Shown: positions 1 to 8,751, counted from the stretch's first letter. The stretch: 64,000 nt of DNA from Gemmata palustris (GCF_017939745.1 NZ_JAGKQQ010000001.1:5890001-5954000); one strand, 5' to 3'. The notes: generated by a model not told the origin, from the letters alone. Numbers and translations: made by a program.

Positions 1-24
1 CAAGGCCTTCGAGGAGCTACCAAC

Positions 25-480
25 ATGATGAACCACACCCGCGAAAAAAGCAAGCCCGTGCGCCGCGACGTTGGTCACACGGTGCCGTCAGGACCGGTGC
101 CGTTCGCTCACCCGGATCACTCCCTTCAACTCAACTGGCCGTTCGCTCAGTACGCCGACGCGCTGCTCAAACTCGACGAGGCGAAAAAGCGCGAGTGGGC
201 CGCGACCGTCACGGGTGACCACAACGCGCGCGAGCTCGCATCTTTCGACATGCTCGAGGCACTGACCGAGGTTCAGAAGGTCCGCGACTCCGCGGGGCAA
301 CTCCTCGCATTCTGCCTGCGCGTCGCTCTCGAAGACGATCACGCTGGCACGTTCCGGGCGCTGCTCAACAAAGCCCTCGGCATGGACCATCTCAGGGCGC
401 GCCTCGATCAGCTCGAAGCACGGCTCGACGAAGTTGAAGACGGCGTGCTCGCGATCAACCGCGGGGAGGTGCTCGTTTGA
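25..480 (+). CDS. Hypothetical protein, first gene of the RepA-like operon
   Basis: A 151-residue protein with no recognised domain. The start at the first ATG follows a GAGGAG ribosome binding site at 11-16; a second ATG follows directly at 28. Residues about 55-115 look helical, and the C-terminus (about 120-145) has a heptad-like pattern of Leu and charged residues, suggesting a short coiled coil. The last four bases overlap the TTG start of the ATPase gene, so the two are translationally coupled. Such a small helical protein just ahead of a RepA-like ATPase may be an accessory replication or regulatory factor, but that rests on position only. Confidence 0.6.
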   Translation: MMNHTREKSKPVRRDVGHTVPSGPVPFAHPDHSLQLNWPFAQYADALLKLDEAKKREWAATVTGDHNARELASFDMLEALTEVQKVRDSAGQLLAFCLRVALEDDHAGTFRALLNKALGMDHLRARLDQLEARLDEVEDGVLAINRGEVLV

Positions 481-1865
481 ACGCCAATCCCAAAGGTCTC
501 AAACACAAACTGAGCACGCAAGGAGGCGTGCGCCTTCACCAGCCCGGGGCCGAAGCCCCGGCGCCGTCGGAACTGATCGTAACGCCGCTCACCGGGAAGA
601 AGGTCAAGCCCGTTCGGTACTTGATTCCGGGCCGAATCCCGTCCGGCAAGTTGATCCTGATTGCGGGGCGCGGGGGGAGCGGGAAAAGCACGCTGCTGAG
701 GTCCGTCGCCGCCGACCTGTCCGTGGGCCGGTGCGCGCTCGGGCTCACGTACCCCAATCCCGTTCGCGCCAAGACGCTTATCGTCGCGGCCGAGGACGGT
801 CCCGAGGACACGATCCTGCCGGGCCTGTTGGCCGAGGGAGCCGACCTGACGCGGATCGCGATCTTGGAGGGCGTGCGCCGCGGCAGCGCCAAGTCCGACT
901 TCACGCTCTCCCCGGAGCACGTGGAACTGGTCCGCGAGCAACTGAAGAAGTCGCCCGAGATCAAGTTGGTGACGATCGACCCGATCGCGTCGTTCGTGGG
1001 CCGCGCGAAGATCGACGACCACCGCGCGACGGAGCTGCGCCTGGTGTTGGACCCGTTGAGCGAACTGGCCGAGGCGAGCGGGGTGACGATCGCGATGGTC
1101 GCGCACCTGAACAAAGCCGGGGGCGGGGCCGGCACCGCGGCCGTGGACCGGATCGCGGGAAGCGCGGCGTATCGGGACGCGGTCCGGGCCGCGTACCTGA
1201 TCTGCGAGGACGCCGACGACGACACGCGCCGGTTGCTCATGCCGGTGAAAGAGAACCTGCCCGGGTTCGAGCACACCAGCATTCCGTTCGGCCTCGCTCC
1301 GCTGAGCGAGCCGGACGCCGATGCCGTGGTCAAGCGCGAGCAGTTCCGCCACCTCGAGGCCGACGACCTGGCCGCGGTCCGCGCGCAACTGCGCCGGGTG
1401 CGGTTCTTCACCGCGGTGAGCATGGACGCGGACACGGCGTTGAAGGCGAAGAAGCAGGACGGAACGAAGGTCGAGCGGTGCAAGGAATGGCTCAAGACGT
1501 TCCTCGCGAAGTACGCCTTTCCGTCCAACGAGATCATGGAAGCAGCGAAGAAGGCTTCTTTCACCTTCGACAACGTGAAGGAAGCAAAGTCCCAGCTCAA
1601 GAGCGAGGGCGCGTTGTGGAATCACAACCTGGGCAAAGTGCGTGGCGAATGGTGGTCAGGGTTGGGTGAGCCATTGAACTGGAAGCTCCGCCCCGAGCCC
1701 ACTCCCTTCTCTCCCCAGACTCCCTTCTCTCCCCCCTCTCCCTTCTCTCCCTTTCTTGGAAATACAAGCAGTTTTCAAGAAGGGGAAAGAAGGGAGAGAA
1801 GGGAGTCTGAGGAGTGTGGGGAGTCACCCCACATTGAACCCCCAGATAGCGAGGGGGTGCTATGA
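477..1865 (+). CDS. RepA-like AAA_25 family ATPase
   Basis: A 462-residue RecA-fold ATPase. Residues 64-72 form a Walker A loop (AGRGGSGKS). LIVAAEDGPED follows at about 97-107 and a Walker B strand (LVTIDPIA) at about 163-170, in the order seen in RepA/AAA_25 proteins, which are hexameric helicases or primase partners of plasmids and integrative elements. The start is TTG at 477, overlapping the upstream stop by four bases. The end overlaps the next ATG by four bases (ATGA). The conserved core ends near residue 400. The tail is a PFSP-repeat segment encoded by an inverted repeat at 1716-1809 and is probably disordered. It most likely served replication or maintenance of a mobile element. Confidence 0.8.
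   Translation: MNANPKGLKHKLSTQGGVRLHQPGAEAPAPSELIVTPLTGKKVKPVRYLIPGRIPSGKLILIAGRGGSGKSTLLRSVAADLSVGRCALGLTYPNPVRAKTLIVAAEDGPEDTILPGLLAEGADLTRIAILEGVRRGSAKSDFTLSPEHVELVREQLKKSPEIKLVTIDPIASFVGRAKIDDHRATELRLVLDPLSELAEASGVTIAMVAHLNKAGGGAGTAAVDRIAGSAAYRDAVRAAYLICEDADDDTRRLLMPVKENLPGFEHTSIPFGLAPLSEPDADAVVKREQFRHLEADDLAAVRAQLRRVRFFTAVSMDADTALKAKKQDGTKVERCKEWLKTFLAKYAFPSNEIMEAAKKASFTFDNVKEAKSQLKSEGALWNHNLGKVRGEWWSGLGEPLNWKLRPEPTPFSPQTPFSPPSPFSPFLGNTSSFQEGERRERRESEECGESPHIEPPDSEGVL
1716..1809. repeat. 18-bp perfect inverted repeat in a polypyrimidine/polypurine tract
   Basis: CAGACTCCCTTCTCTCCC at 1716-1733 is exactly complementary to 1792-1809. Related CTCCCTTCTCTCCC units also occur at 1701-1714 and 1738-1751. 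The tract lies inside the 3' end of the RepA-like gene, where it encodes PFSP repeats, and either strand reads as PFSPF in one frame. A stable RNA hairpin is expected. Confidence 0.85.
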
Positions 1866-2245
1866 CCACCGCAACCCTCACCGTTTCAGAGTTGCTCACC
1901 GACCTGAGCGTCGCCGGTGTTCGTCTCTGGCCGGAGGGACGGAACATCCACTACCGATCCCCGAGCCCGCTCAGTTTCGCGTTGAAAGAGGCCATCATCG
2001 GACACAAGCCCGAACTGCTGATCCGCCTTGCCGCATGGGACGCATCGGAAGCAATGCAGTTGGAACACGCGGCCGATGGCCTGGTCGAGTCGCTCGGCAT
2101 CTCCGGGAACGACCCCGTGATTCAGGAAGTTGCCGGCCGGTGCGTTCAGGCTCACCACCGCAATGACATGACGGGCGTGCGTGCGGCGTGCGCGACGATC
2201 GAAGATCGCGCGAGGAAGGTGGCAAAGGGCCGTAACGCCGCCTGA
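1862..2245 (+). CDS. TubC N-terminal docking-like domain protein
   Basis: A 127-residue protein. Residues 7-57 (SELLTDLSVAGVRLW, a YRSP strand, then ALKEAIIGHKPELL) match the pattern of the TubC N-terminal docking domain: a helix, a two-strand hairpin and two helices. That fold serves as a docking module in NRPS/PKS systems, but short stand-alone versions also occur beside replication or primase genes of mobile elements. The rest is a helical region without known motifs. The ATG overlaps the stop of the ATPase gene, so this is the third gene of one operon. A protein-protein adaptor role for the ATPase is an inference from context. Confidence 0.6.
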   Translation: MTTATLTVSELLTDLSVAGVRLWPEGRNIHYRSPSPLSFALKEAIIGHKPELLIRLAAWDASEAMQLEHAADGLVESLGISGNDPVIQEVAGRCVQAHHRNDMTGVRAACATIEDRARKVAKGRNAA

Positions 2246-2300
2246 GCCGCTCGCCCTGCCACGACGCAGCCGGGGCCGTTAGTCGCCGTCACAACCGGAC

Positions 2301-2438
2301 CGGCATCCGCGAACCAAGCGTGAGCAAACCAGTGTGGGCACCGGGTCAGGAACCCGTCCGAGGGCTTCACGGGTCCCTCCCCGACCCGATCCGCGGGGCA
2401 CCCCACGGGGAACAGTCGGGCTCGTACACAGAGTAGCG
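2301..2438. repeat. Long direct repeat, copy 1
   Basis: About 140 bp, roughly 80 percent identical by eye to 15986-16129 in the same orientation. Shared blocks include CGGCATCCGCGAACC, GGGCTTCACGGG and the ending GGGCTCGTACACAGAG. It directly follows the RepA-like operon. No coding potential was recognised. Confidence 0.75.
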
Positions 2439-2463
2439 GTGTGACACCAGGAGTTTGACAACT

Positions 2464-2890
2464 GTGACTCTCAGGGAATCGGATCTTCTGCTCGTGCGAG
2501 TACTTGGAGCGACTGACACGCTATTCCTTACGGTGCGCGACTGGCGCTTGGGAGTGAACGCGGCGCACCTCGGGCGCGCGATGTGCGCGAAGCGGGGCGT
2601 CTCGACACCCGTGAGCGGAGCGACCGCGGACCGGAAGGCTGGGGGGGAGTGGTTACTCACGGTTTGGCCGATGCGGGATTGCTCGTGGTCGCACGGGATC
2701 GGAGTGAGACGTTCCCCGGATGCCAACTCACGGCGGCCGGAGAAGCCCGCGCTCGCGCCTTGGTGTACTTACCCGGCGCGGCCAAGGGGCTGGCGTTCGG
2801 GGCGCGAGCAGGCCTTGCGGCACGCCGTGTGTTGGCGGAGGACGAGCTACGGTACCGACTCGCCGGACGAAAGCCGGTTCGTCGAGCGAG
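2464..2890 (+). pseudogene. Possible broken winged-helix gene
   Basis: Two frames in succession look protein-like. From the GTG at 2464 the first reads TLRESDLLLVRVLGA and later LGVNAAHLGRAM. After about 2600 a different frame reads WGGVVTHGLADAGLLVVA and then QLTAAGEARARALV, which resembles the recognition-helix-to-wing region of small DNA-binding regulators. A single frameshift near 2610-2640 would join them. No intact reading frame with a good ribosome binding site covers the stretch. It may be a decayed regulator of the upstream mobile genes, or chance; the assignment is weak. Confidence 0.25.
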
Positions 2891-3055
2891 TGTTGACCAC
2901 GGTCGCCACTTGACGGCAGCAGAGCCGGGACTTGCTGACCTTTCTGGCCAATGCCATACAGGCCGAAAGGGTCAAGGGCCGACCGCCAACTCTCCTCCTG
3001 CCGCAACTGTCGGCCACCGAAACTCTTTCCGGCAAAGGCCGAAGTGCAACTGGTT

Positions 3056-4096
3056 TCAGTAGCACGCGATCCAGGCCTGGGTCGTCTTCCCTTTGTGCTT
3101 AGCCCGCGCAACGACCTCACCCTTACGGTCTACCTTTAGCAGTTCCGACTCGGTCACGGCCCATGCGTGCCCGGTCCGTCGGTCCACATCAGCCGTCAGA
3201 GCCGGGATCTTAAACGTGTCACCCGGTTTACCCTCTGCAGTGAACCAACTCAACCCGCGTCGCTCGTTTACGACCCAGACGGCCCCGTCCTTCGGATCGA
3301 CGGAAACCCGAATCGGTTGCTTGTCCACCGCGCGGGTAACAAGGGACTTGCCGTCGGCGTCAAAGCCGAGCAACTCGTTCCGACCTTTCGTCCCGTCGTC
3401 ATACCCGCACGTAACGGCCCAGATCCCGCCGGTCCGCGGGTCTACCGCTACCGACATCGCGCAATACTCGGCAATGTCCTTTCGGACAAGCACCTTCCCA
3501 TCGAGCGAGACCTTCAACAACTGCTGCTCGACCAGCCAGAAGGCGTCACCCTTCGGGTCATGTGCGATGTCGTACCCGCGGAACTCATGGGTCGCGATGG
3601 ACCGGCCGTCGGGATTGAACACTTCGACCGATCCCTGTCCAATGGACTCATGGAGCGTTACCCATGCGTTCCCGGTCATCGGGTCGATCGCCACTGCGGA
3701 TGCCTTCACGTTGGGCACCTCGACCCGTCGCCCCCCATCGAAGTCGTAAGCGAGTAGCCGGGCGCGGACCGTTTCCGCGACCCACACGCGCCGGCGGTGC
3801 GAATCGACTGCCACCCGGTGCGGGGAGCCAATTTCCTCGCACACGTTCAGATCGGTGATCCGTTTCCGGAGCGTGCCTGCCCCGTCGAACAGTGAGAGAT
3901 TGTCTTCGTAGGCGTCCTTCCCATTGTAGATCGGATCACAATTGTCGAGGACGGCCACCCCGGTCGGCGGATTATCCGCTTTGGTTGGGGCTGCGGGGGC
4001 GAGCCTCGTCAACACAAGGGCGGCGGCCGGGGTAAGTGCGGCCGCGGCCAGTCCGACGAATTCGCGCCGGGTTCTGTGCTCAGAGCAAGTCAGCAT
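3056..4096 (-). CDS. Exported beta-propeller (NHL/SMP-30-like) protein
   Basis: A 346-residue protein with a Tat-like leader: RREFVG at residues 10-15, then an Ala-rich hydrophobic stretch to about residue 37. The mature part is built of repeating units of the type VAVDPRTGGIWAVT, seen at least five times (for example around residues 92, 130, 213 and 268), as in NHL or six-bladed propellers. Such domains bind ligands or partners outside the cytoplasm; no catalytic residues could be assigned. It reads away from a hairpin-rich gap at 4097-4509 and is last in a minus-strand run of secreted proteins. Confidence 0.7.
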   Translation of the reverse strand: MLTCSEHRTRREFVGLAAAALTPAAALVLTRLAPAAPTKADNPPTGVAVLDNCDPIYNGKDAYEDNLSLFDGAGTLRKRITDLNVCEEIGSPHRVAVDSHRRRVWVAETVRARLLAYDFDGGRRVEVPNVKASAVAIDPMTGNAWVTLHESIGQGSVEVFNPDGRSIATHEFRGYDIAHDPKGDAFWLVEQQLLKVSLDGKVLVRKDIAEYCAMSVAVDPRTGGIWAVTCGYDDGTKGRNELLGFDADGKSLVTRAVDKQPIRVSVDPKDGAVWVVNERRGLSWFTAEGKPGDTFKIPALTADVDRRTGHAWAVTESELLKVDRKGEVVARAKHKGKTTQAWIACY

Positions 4097-4245
4097 TTCG
4101 GCCTCTGATCCGAGTGAAAGTAGTGGGATTGCACCGAGTCTAACAAACGCCTTGACGATTTCCCAGGACGAAAGGCCATCGAAATTCAGATAGTCGGACG
4201 ACCGCTGCCCTAGGGTATCACTCCCACATTGGGCGGGACTTGCTT

Positions 4246-4449
4246 ACAGGCCCTGACAAAACCTCGAAAATGCCTTGGAAACGGTCCGAATCCGGGGTTT
4301 TGTCAGGGCCTGTTAAGACTTGTTGGCAAGGCTAAGAAGCTCCTACCAACAAGCCCGTTAGGGTCGCATGTACAGCGTGCCCCAGTGAACGGGTGCCTTT
4401 TTGTGGCCTACCTCCGGGTGAGCCAATGACTGGCTGGGGTAGGCTTTTT
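4246..4449. repeat. Cluster of hairpins in a 413-bp intergenic gap
   Basis: Three inverted repeats lie in tandem. ACAGGCCCTGACAAAACC at 4246-4263 pairs exactly with 4296-4313. CTTGTTGG at 4319-4326 pairs with 4346-4353. GCCTACC at 4406-4412 pairs with 4438-4444, encloses a nested AGCCA/TGGCT stem, and is followed by TTTTT at 4445-4449, so it resembles a plus-strand intrinsic terminator. No plus-strand gene is visible upstream of it. The rest of 4097-4509 shows nothing coding. Confidence 0.65.
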
Positions 4450-4509
4450 CTGGCCGCCCCCCTTTCCTGCCTCAGGCAGGAGGCGTCTGGGTTCTCGGCG
4501 CTCCACCGA

Positions 4510-5406
4510 TCATTCCGGGACGGTTACGACCTCTCCGCCCGCGCGGGTCGTCAGTGCGGAGATCACAGGTTCTGCCGAGTAACTTAGGAAGCGAACGGAC
4601 CCGTCGCCGAAGACAAAATTTGCACCGCCGCTGTGCAGGGACCAGAAGTGGAATACGTCACACTGGTTGTCAAACCGACCGGGGGCGAACGAAAACGGGC
4701 CAGCCGGGCAACCTTCACCGACGACGTTCCGTTCGGAAGCGCCGAGCAACATCTCGAGTGAGCCGTCCTGGGATTGCCCCCACCCGCGGTACCACCACCC
4801 GTACCGCAGGTCGGCTGCGGGTGGCCGTTCGCCAAGCATCAGCGTGTTGCTGGTCCCGTCGGTGACATCGATCATGCGCACAGCCGAGTCCCGGAACAGC
4901 ATGCCGTCTTTCGTATCCTGGTTTCGACCCTCCACTCCGAGGTACGAAGTGAAGGCGATCAGGCCGAACATACCGGGTTTCGGCCCTGGCAACCGTGGGT
5001 CACTCGGGCAGTTGAACAGCAGGACCGGCTTACCGAGCAATCGGTGGTGCGGCACGTGGCCGTAGAACTTTAACGGATCGGGATCGCTGTCGAACGCTTC
5101 CTCCACTTGACGCCACAAGTTCGCCTGCTCGATGTCCGGCAAGATTCGTGCTTCCCATCCCAGGAACGGCAAACGCGCCCCCTCGCTCTTCACGCTCAGG
5201 CCGGGAGGTAACTGTCCCCGGCGGTCGTGGTAATTGTGGAGCGCGAGGGCGAGTTGCTTCTGGTTGTTCTGACACTGGAGCCGGGCAGTTGCGGCTCGCA
5301 CCTTTTGGACCGCAGGCAGGAGGAGGCCGAGGAGCGTCGCGATGATCCCGATCACCACGAGCAGCTCGATCAGTGTGTACCCGTTTGGGCATTGGCGTCT
5401 GCGCAT
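4510..5406 (-). CDS. DUF1559 prepilin-like protein
   Basis: A 298-residue protein starting MRRRQCPNGYTLIELLVVIG. The GYTLIELLVVIGIIATLLGL segment is a type IV prepilin N-terminal cleavage and methylation motif with its transmembrane helix. It is followed by LLPAVQKVRAAT and LALHNYHD, which mark the DUF1559 family, greatly expanded in planctomycetes. The C-terminus contains FVFGDGSVRFLS, another family hallmark. The start at 5406 is preferred because GAGG lies just upstream and the longer frame would overlap the preceding gene, which ends at 5415. It is probably secreted or surface-anchored like a pseudopilin; no specific role is known. Confidence 0.9.
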   Translation of the reverse strand: MRRRQCPNGYTLIELLVVIGIIATLLGLLLPAVQKVRAATARLQCQNNQKQLALALHNYHDRRGQLPPGLSVKSEGARLPFLGWEARILPDIEQANLWRQVEEAFDSDPDPLKFYGHVPHHRLLGKPVLLFNCPSDPRLPGPKPGMFGLIAFTSYLGVEGRNQDTKDGMLFRDSAVRMIDVTDGTSNTLMLGERPPAADLRYGWWYRGWGQSQDGSLEMLLGASERNVVGEGCPAGPFSFAPGRFDNQCDVFHFWSLHSGGANFVFGDGSVRFLSYSAEPVISALTTRAGGEVVTVPE

Positions 5407-5414
5407 GACGTTCC

Positions 5415-6503
5415 TCAGGTGCGGCGACGGAGACGCGACCAGCCAAACACACTGAGCACCAATCCGACGAGAGCCAAGACGGTGTAAAGTGGCCAACTGG
5501 TCCCCGGCGGTTGTACCTCTCGGGCGGCGACGGCGGCCGATTTTTGAAGCGCATCGTCCAACTCCGCGCTGAGGTCCGTCCCGTTGAAATACCCGACCAC
5601 CCGATTCACCCGGTCGTCGATGACCATCGCCCCGGGAGGCATGTCCAGTCCTTTATAAGTGAATATGGCTTCGTCCGGCCGGACCGTGTAGTCGGCGTTG
5701 CTGATCTCGTAGGTAGACACCTTCGTTCCGGCACCGCTGTGTTCCTCTGCGGTAACACGGATGGGAAGCACGTCCTTTTCGTTCGCGTATTCGAGTCGGG
5801 TCACAACCCTGAGCTGCGGTTTGTCACGCGGATAGTGATACTCGTACCGACAGACGCGGAAATTTTCGGTGTCGCAAATCCAGTAGTGGAAATCGACTTC
5901 GGCAATATCGTGAGAGAAGATCACGTGCCAACACGATTTACCGTCCACCACCTCTTTCCCGACCGTCTTGGCGCTCCCGGCAACGTCAATTCCCAAGCAT
6001 TCGCTCAGCGAATAGGCCGGGGTGTACCCTCGGGCGATGCCGAGGGTGCGCACGTCAAAACACAAATAAGCCGATCCCTTCTCGTGGACGCGAATGTACC
6101 CGCCGAGTTGGTCGGCGTACTGCACTAACTTGCTCCCGTCGAACACCGACAGGGTTTTTTGAGTGACCAACTTGCCTAACCCCGCTTTGACCGCCGCGCC
6201 GGGGTCCCCCTTGTTGGCGCGGATTACGCGGTCCCGCTCCGCGGCCTGCTCGCTACGGGACTCGACCACACGCTCAACTTGAGTAAATCGCCACTTATCC
6301 CGGTCGAATTCGACATCGACCTCAAGAGCGCCTCTATTCTCGCCGGCTTTCGTCGCCCACTTCAGGTGGAGTTTACCGTGCAGCGGTTTCCTTGCCTGTT
6401 CTACTCCACGAAGGAGCGCGACCGGGTCCGCCGACTGGCCATACAAATCCGAACAAAGCAAAAAGCAGCACAGGCAAATGGTCAACCGAACTAGTGAGTC
6501 CAT
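5415..6503 (-). CDS. Exported protein with C-terminal membrane anchor
   Basis: A 362-residue protein with an N-terminal signal peptide (LTICLCCFLLCSDLYG, residues 7-22) and a C-terminal hydrophobic segment (about 337-354) followed by RLRRR, so it is likely held in the membrane with its body outside. The middle is strand-rich, including GKLHLKW and VDVEFDRDKW, reminiscent of the LolA/DUF2092 barrel fold, but no decisive motif was found. It ends nine bases before the start of the DUF1559 gene, which points to co-transcription. Confidence 0.65.
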   Translation of the reverse strand: MDSLVRLTICLCCFLLCSDLYGQSADPVALLRGVEQARKPLHGKLHLKWATKAGENRGALEVDVEFDRDKWRFTQVERVVESRSEQAAERDRVIRANKGDPGAAVKAGLGKLVTQKTLSVFDGSKLVQYADQLGGYIRVHEKGSAYLCFDVRTLGIARGYTPAYSLSECLGIDVAGSAKTVGKEVVDGKSCWHVIFSHDIAEVDFHYWICDTENFRVCRYEYHYPRDKPQLRVVTRLEYANEKDVLPIRVTAEEHSGAGTKVSTYEISNADYTVRPDEAIFTYKGLDMPPGAMVIDDRVNRVVGYFNGTDLSAELDDALQKSAAVAAREVQPPGTSWPLYTVLALVGLVLSVFGWSRLRRRT

Positions 6504-6787
6504 ATCGCTGACTTCCGCTGCGGGTCTGTGTGGTTATTCTGGGGGAGCGCCCTCTCCACCGGGGGCAGTTGTGCCGCGACGATATCTCAATCACGGAACT
6601 CGCTCGAAGATCTCGGAAGACTGTCGGTGCAGGCAACCGTTTTTTGGGATCAGCGGTCTGGAAGGGAGAGAGGACCGACCTTCCGGCTGGGTTATTACGT
6701 CGCGGCCCGACATTTGCGGACAAGCAGAGAACGAAGCCAAACTTCAACCCGGACTCCAAAGCCGCCATCGCGGAGCACCGGCGGCTT

Positions 6788-6819
6788 CACGTCGTAAAGT
6801 CGCGCGACTTTACGACGTG
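6788..6819. repeat. Perfect 32-bp palindrome
   Basis: Each half is 16 bp, the left half being CACGTCGTAAAGTCGC, with no central spacer. It sits in the 365-bp gap between two minus-strand genes (6504-6868), upstream of the anchored exported protein. It could be an operator for a dimeric regulator or a cruciform-forming site. Nothing else was recognised in the gap. Confidence 0.8.
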
Positions 6820-6868
6820 TGACCTTGCGATTTGCGGATCGGAAACTGCACGAGTCGTTCAAATTCAC

Positions 6869-7327
6869 TTACGGTGCCGTTGCCGTTGCACACTGACCGC
6901 CCTCGGGAAACGTGCCCAGTTCCGGTTTACTCGCCTGCACCCAAATTGTAGTCGTCGGGTTTTCCTGACACTTGGGGAGTTTTGCAGGGTCCCACATGCA
7001 CGTCACGGTTCGCGAACAATTCCTGAGCGGGGCGTTGCAAACCTTCTTATCGGTTGTTGACAAACAGGATTTTGGAAACATTTCTACATGCTCGCCTATC
7101 GTGTTCGCATCAAGTCCCTGCAAAAGATTGCACGCGTTTAGGTTGTCTTGGCCCTCACAGGTTTTCGCTGGCGATTTACAGGCCACCGTGGCCGCGTCCG
7201 GAACGGAACAACCGACGGTAACCGGTGTGGGCGCTGCTTGGAGAGCGGGCAACGCTTGGACACACAGCACGAGGCCACACGTCAGCGCGACGAACCCACA
7301 CACACCTAATGCGAACTGGCGAAGCAT
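6869..7327 (-). CDS. Small secreted Cys-rich protein
   Basis: A 152-residue protein with an N-terminal hydrophobic segment (residues 6-31) and a likely signal peptidase site after ALQA. The mature part contains ten cysteines in spaced pairs, suggesting disulphide bonds in the periplasm or outside. No family was recognised. It starts 18 bases after the DoxX/DUF1573 gene ends, so the two are probably one transcript. The upstream protein carries a MauE-like electron-transfer domain, so a link to thiol redox chemistry is possible but inferred. Confidence 0.6.
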   Translation of the reverse strand: MLRQFALGVCGFVALTCGLVLCVQALPALQAAPTPVTVGCSVPDAATVACKSPAKTCEGQDNLNACNLLQGLDANTIGEHVEMFPKSCLSTTDKKVCNAPLRNCSRTVTCMWDPAKLPKCQENPTTTIWVQASKPELGTFPEGGQCATATAP

Positions 7328-7344
7328 GTTGGTCTCCGGTCAGG

Positions 7345-8751
7345 TTAGGGGGCAAGGCGAAACACAGGGACAATCAGGTCGCGAGTCTCGTTCGTTCCGG
7401 GATCAGCGGACAAGGTGGTGCGGAAGCGAACTTCTGCACGAAAGCCCTGTCCCTTTGCGGGAGGAACCGTTACTCTGATAGTCCATCGACGATCCGATTG
7501 CTGCTCAGCGATTGCGGTCATCATCGCGCCCGTTGGGGTGACGCCATCAATACCGAACGGCTTGCCCCCCACCACGACGATCTCGCGTTCCACCGGTCCG
7601 ATCACATTCGACGCGATCACCAAACTGTCCGGTTCCACCGTGATTGGGGATCGGAACACAGCTCTGGCGAGGACTCGCACCGAAGGCCGATTCATGCTGT
7701 CGGTGACGACCTGGAGCGGAGTCTCCACCACTCCCGAGTTGGTCAGGCTCCGCCCGCAGAATCGCACCTCGACCTGCAGGTCGCCTTCGTCGCTCCGTGC
7801 GTCCAAAACTCGAACGGTGAAGGCAGGGTGGCTCGAGGTGACTTCTCGGATGCGAATGTCTGGTTTGCGATTCGGGCGCAACTTGAAAACCTTGATTACC
7901 GGCGCATCGGACTCGATCACCCCGAAATCCACAACAAGCGGACGAACCCAGTAATCCGGCTGGACTCTTGCGGTCACCGCTAACTCTTGAAAAAACGACG
8001 GGGGACTAGTGCTTCCGGCTGGTCGGCAGTAAAGCGTGATCCGACCGATCAGGTGGGTTTCGGATTCCCCCGTCTTCAGCGTGACGGGAATCACAAGCGA
8101 CTCCCCAACCTGGATCACACGGCCAGTCACATCCTTCACCGTCGTACAACCGCAGGTGGAACTCGTCTCCACCACTTCCACCGGGAGGGTTGTATTGTTG
8201 GTCAGGGTGAACTCGTGGGTCAGAATCTGATTCTGTTCGACCTCACCGAACTCGTGGCTTGTCGCGTCGAGCCTCAGCCCGCGGGACAACTCAGTCGCCG
8301 ATGCGTAAATCCTCATTTCGACACCGACAGCCAAAACCGCCAGAGCCAAAAGGAAGCAGGCGGGCACCAAGGGCCTGACGCGCTCAAACACGGGGACGCG
8401 GACCCAGCACAAGCCAGACACGAGCAACAGGTCAGCGGCCAGGGTGTACGCCGGGTGAACTGTCAGGTTCCCGAGGCACCCGCAGGACTCTTCCCCTTGG
8501 ATTAACTTGAACGCAGCAACACAGGAGAATCCCGCGAAACAAAGCGTCGCCACGGCGCGAACCGCTCGGGGCCAAACACCAGCGATCAGCCAAGCGCCGA
8601 CGAGGAGTTCGGCACCCACGGACACCGTTTGCAGCCACCAATCGGACGAGATCTTTTGCGGACTGACAGTGGTGTGCGCCAGCGCGTGCGCCTTCATTGC
8701 GCTCGCGAAAAGCATAATTGACCCAGCGACTATGAAGACGACTCTCTTCAT
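7345..8751 (-). CDS. MauE/DoxX-like membrane domain fused to DUF1573
   Basis: A 468-residue protein. Residues 1-150 contain four hydrophobic helices with the signature of MauE/DoxX-type membrane proteins, including a Cys pair in GEESCGCLGN at about 88-97. From about residue 158 on come DUF1573 beta domains (LDATSHEFGEVEQNQ, then STCGCTTVKDV with the CGC motif). DUF1573 domains are extracytoplasmic and often occur in planctomycete and Bacteroidetes envelope proteins. MauE relatives pass reducing equivalents across the membrane to disulphide-handling partners. The Cys-rich protein encoded just downstream could be such a partner. The start at ATG 8751 is supported by the good signal-like first helix. 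Confidence 0.75.
   Translation of the reverse strand: MKRVVFIVAGSIMLFASAMKAHALAHTTVSPQKISSDWWLQTVSVGAELLVGAWLIAGVWPRAVRAVATLCFAGFSCVAAFKLIQGEESCGCLGNLTVHPAYTLAADLLLVSGLCWVRVPVFERVRPLVPACFLLALAVLAVGVEMRIYASATELSRGLRLDATSHEFGEVEQNQILTHEFTLTNNTTLPVEVVETSSTCGCTTVKDVTGRVIQVGESLVIPVTLKTGESETHLIGRITLYCRPAGSTSPPSFFQELAVTARVQPDYWVRPLVVDFGVIESDAPVIKVFKLRPNRKPDIRIREVTSSHPAFTVRVLDARSDEGDLQVEVRFCGRSLTNSGVVETPLQVVTDSMNRPSVRVLARAVFRSPITVEPDSLVIASNVIGPVEREIVVVGGKPFGIDGVTPTGAMMTAIAEQQSDRRWTIRVTVPPAKGQGFRAEVRFRTTLSADPGTNETRDLIVPVFRLAP

Noticed and set aside
408-1669. Long frames on both strands over the RepA-like gene
   Set aside because: The 477-1865 frame has Walker motifs and coupled starts and stops; the others are Arg-rich shadows.
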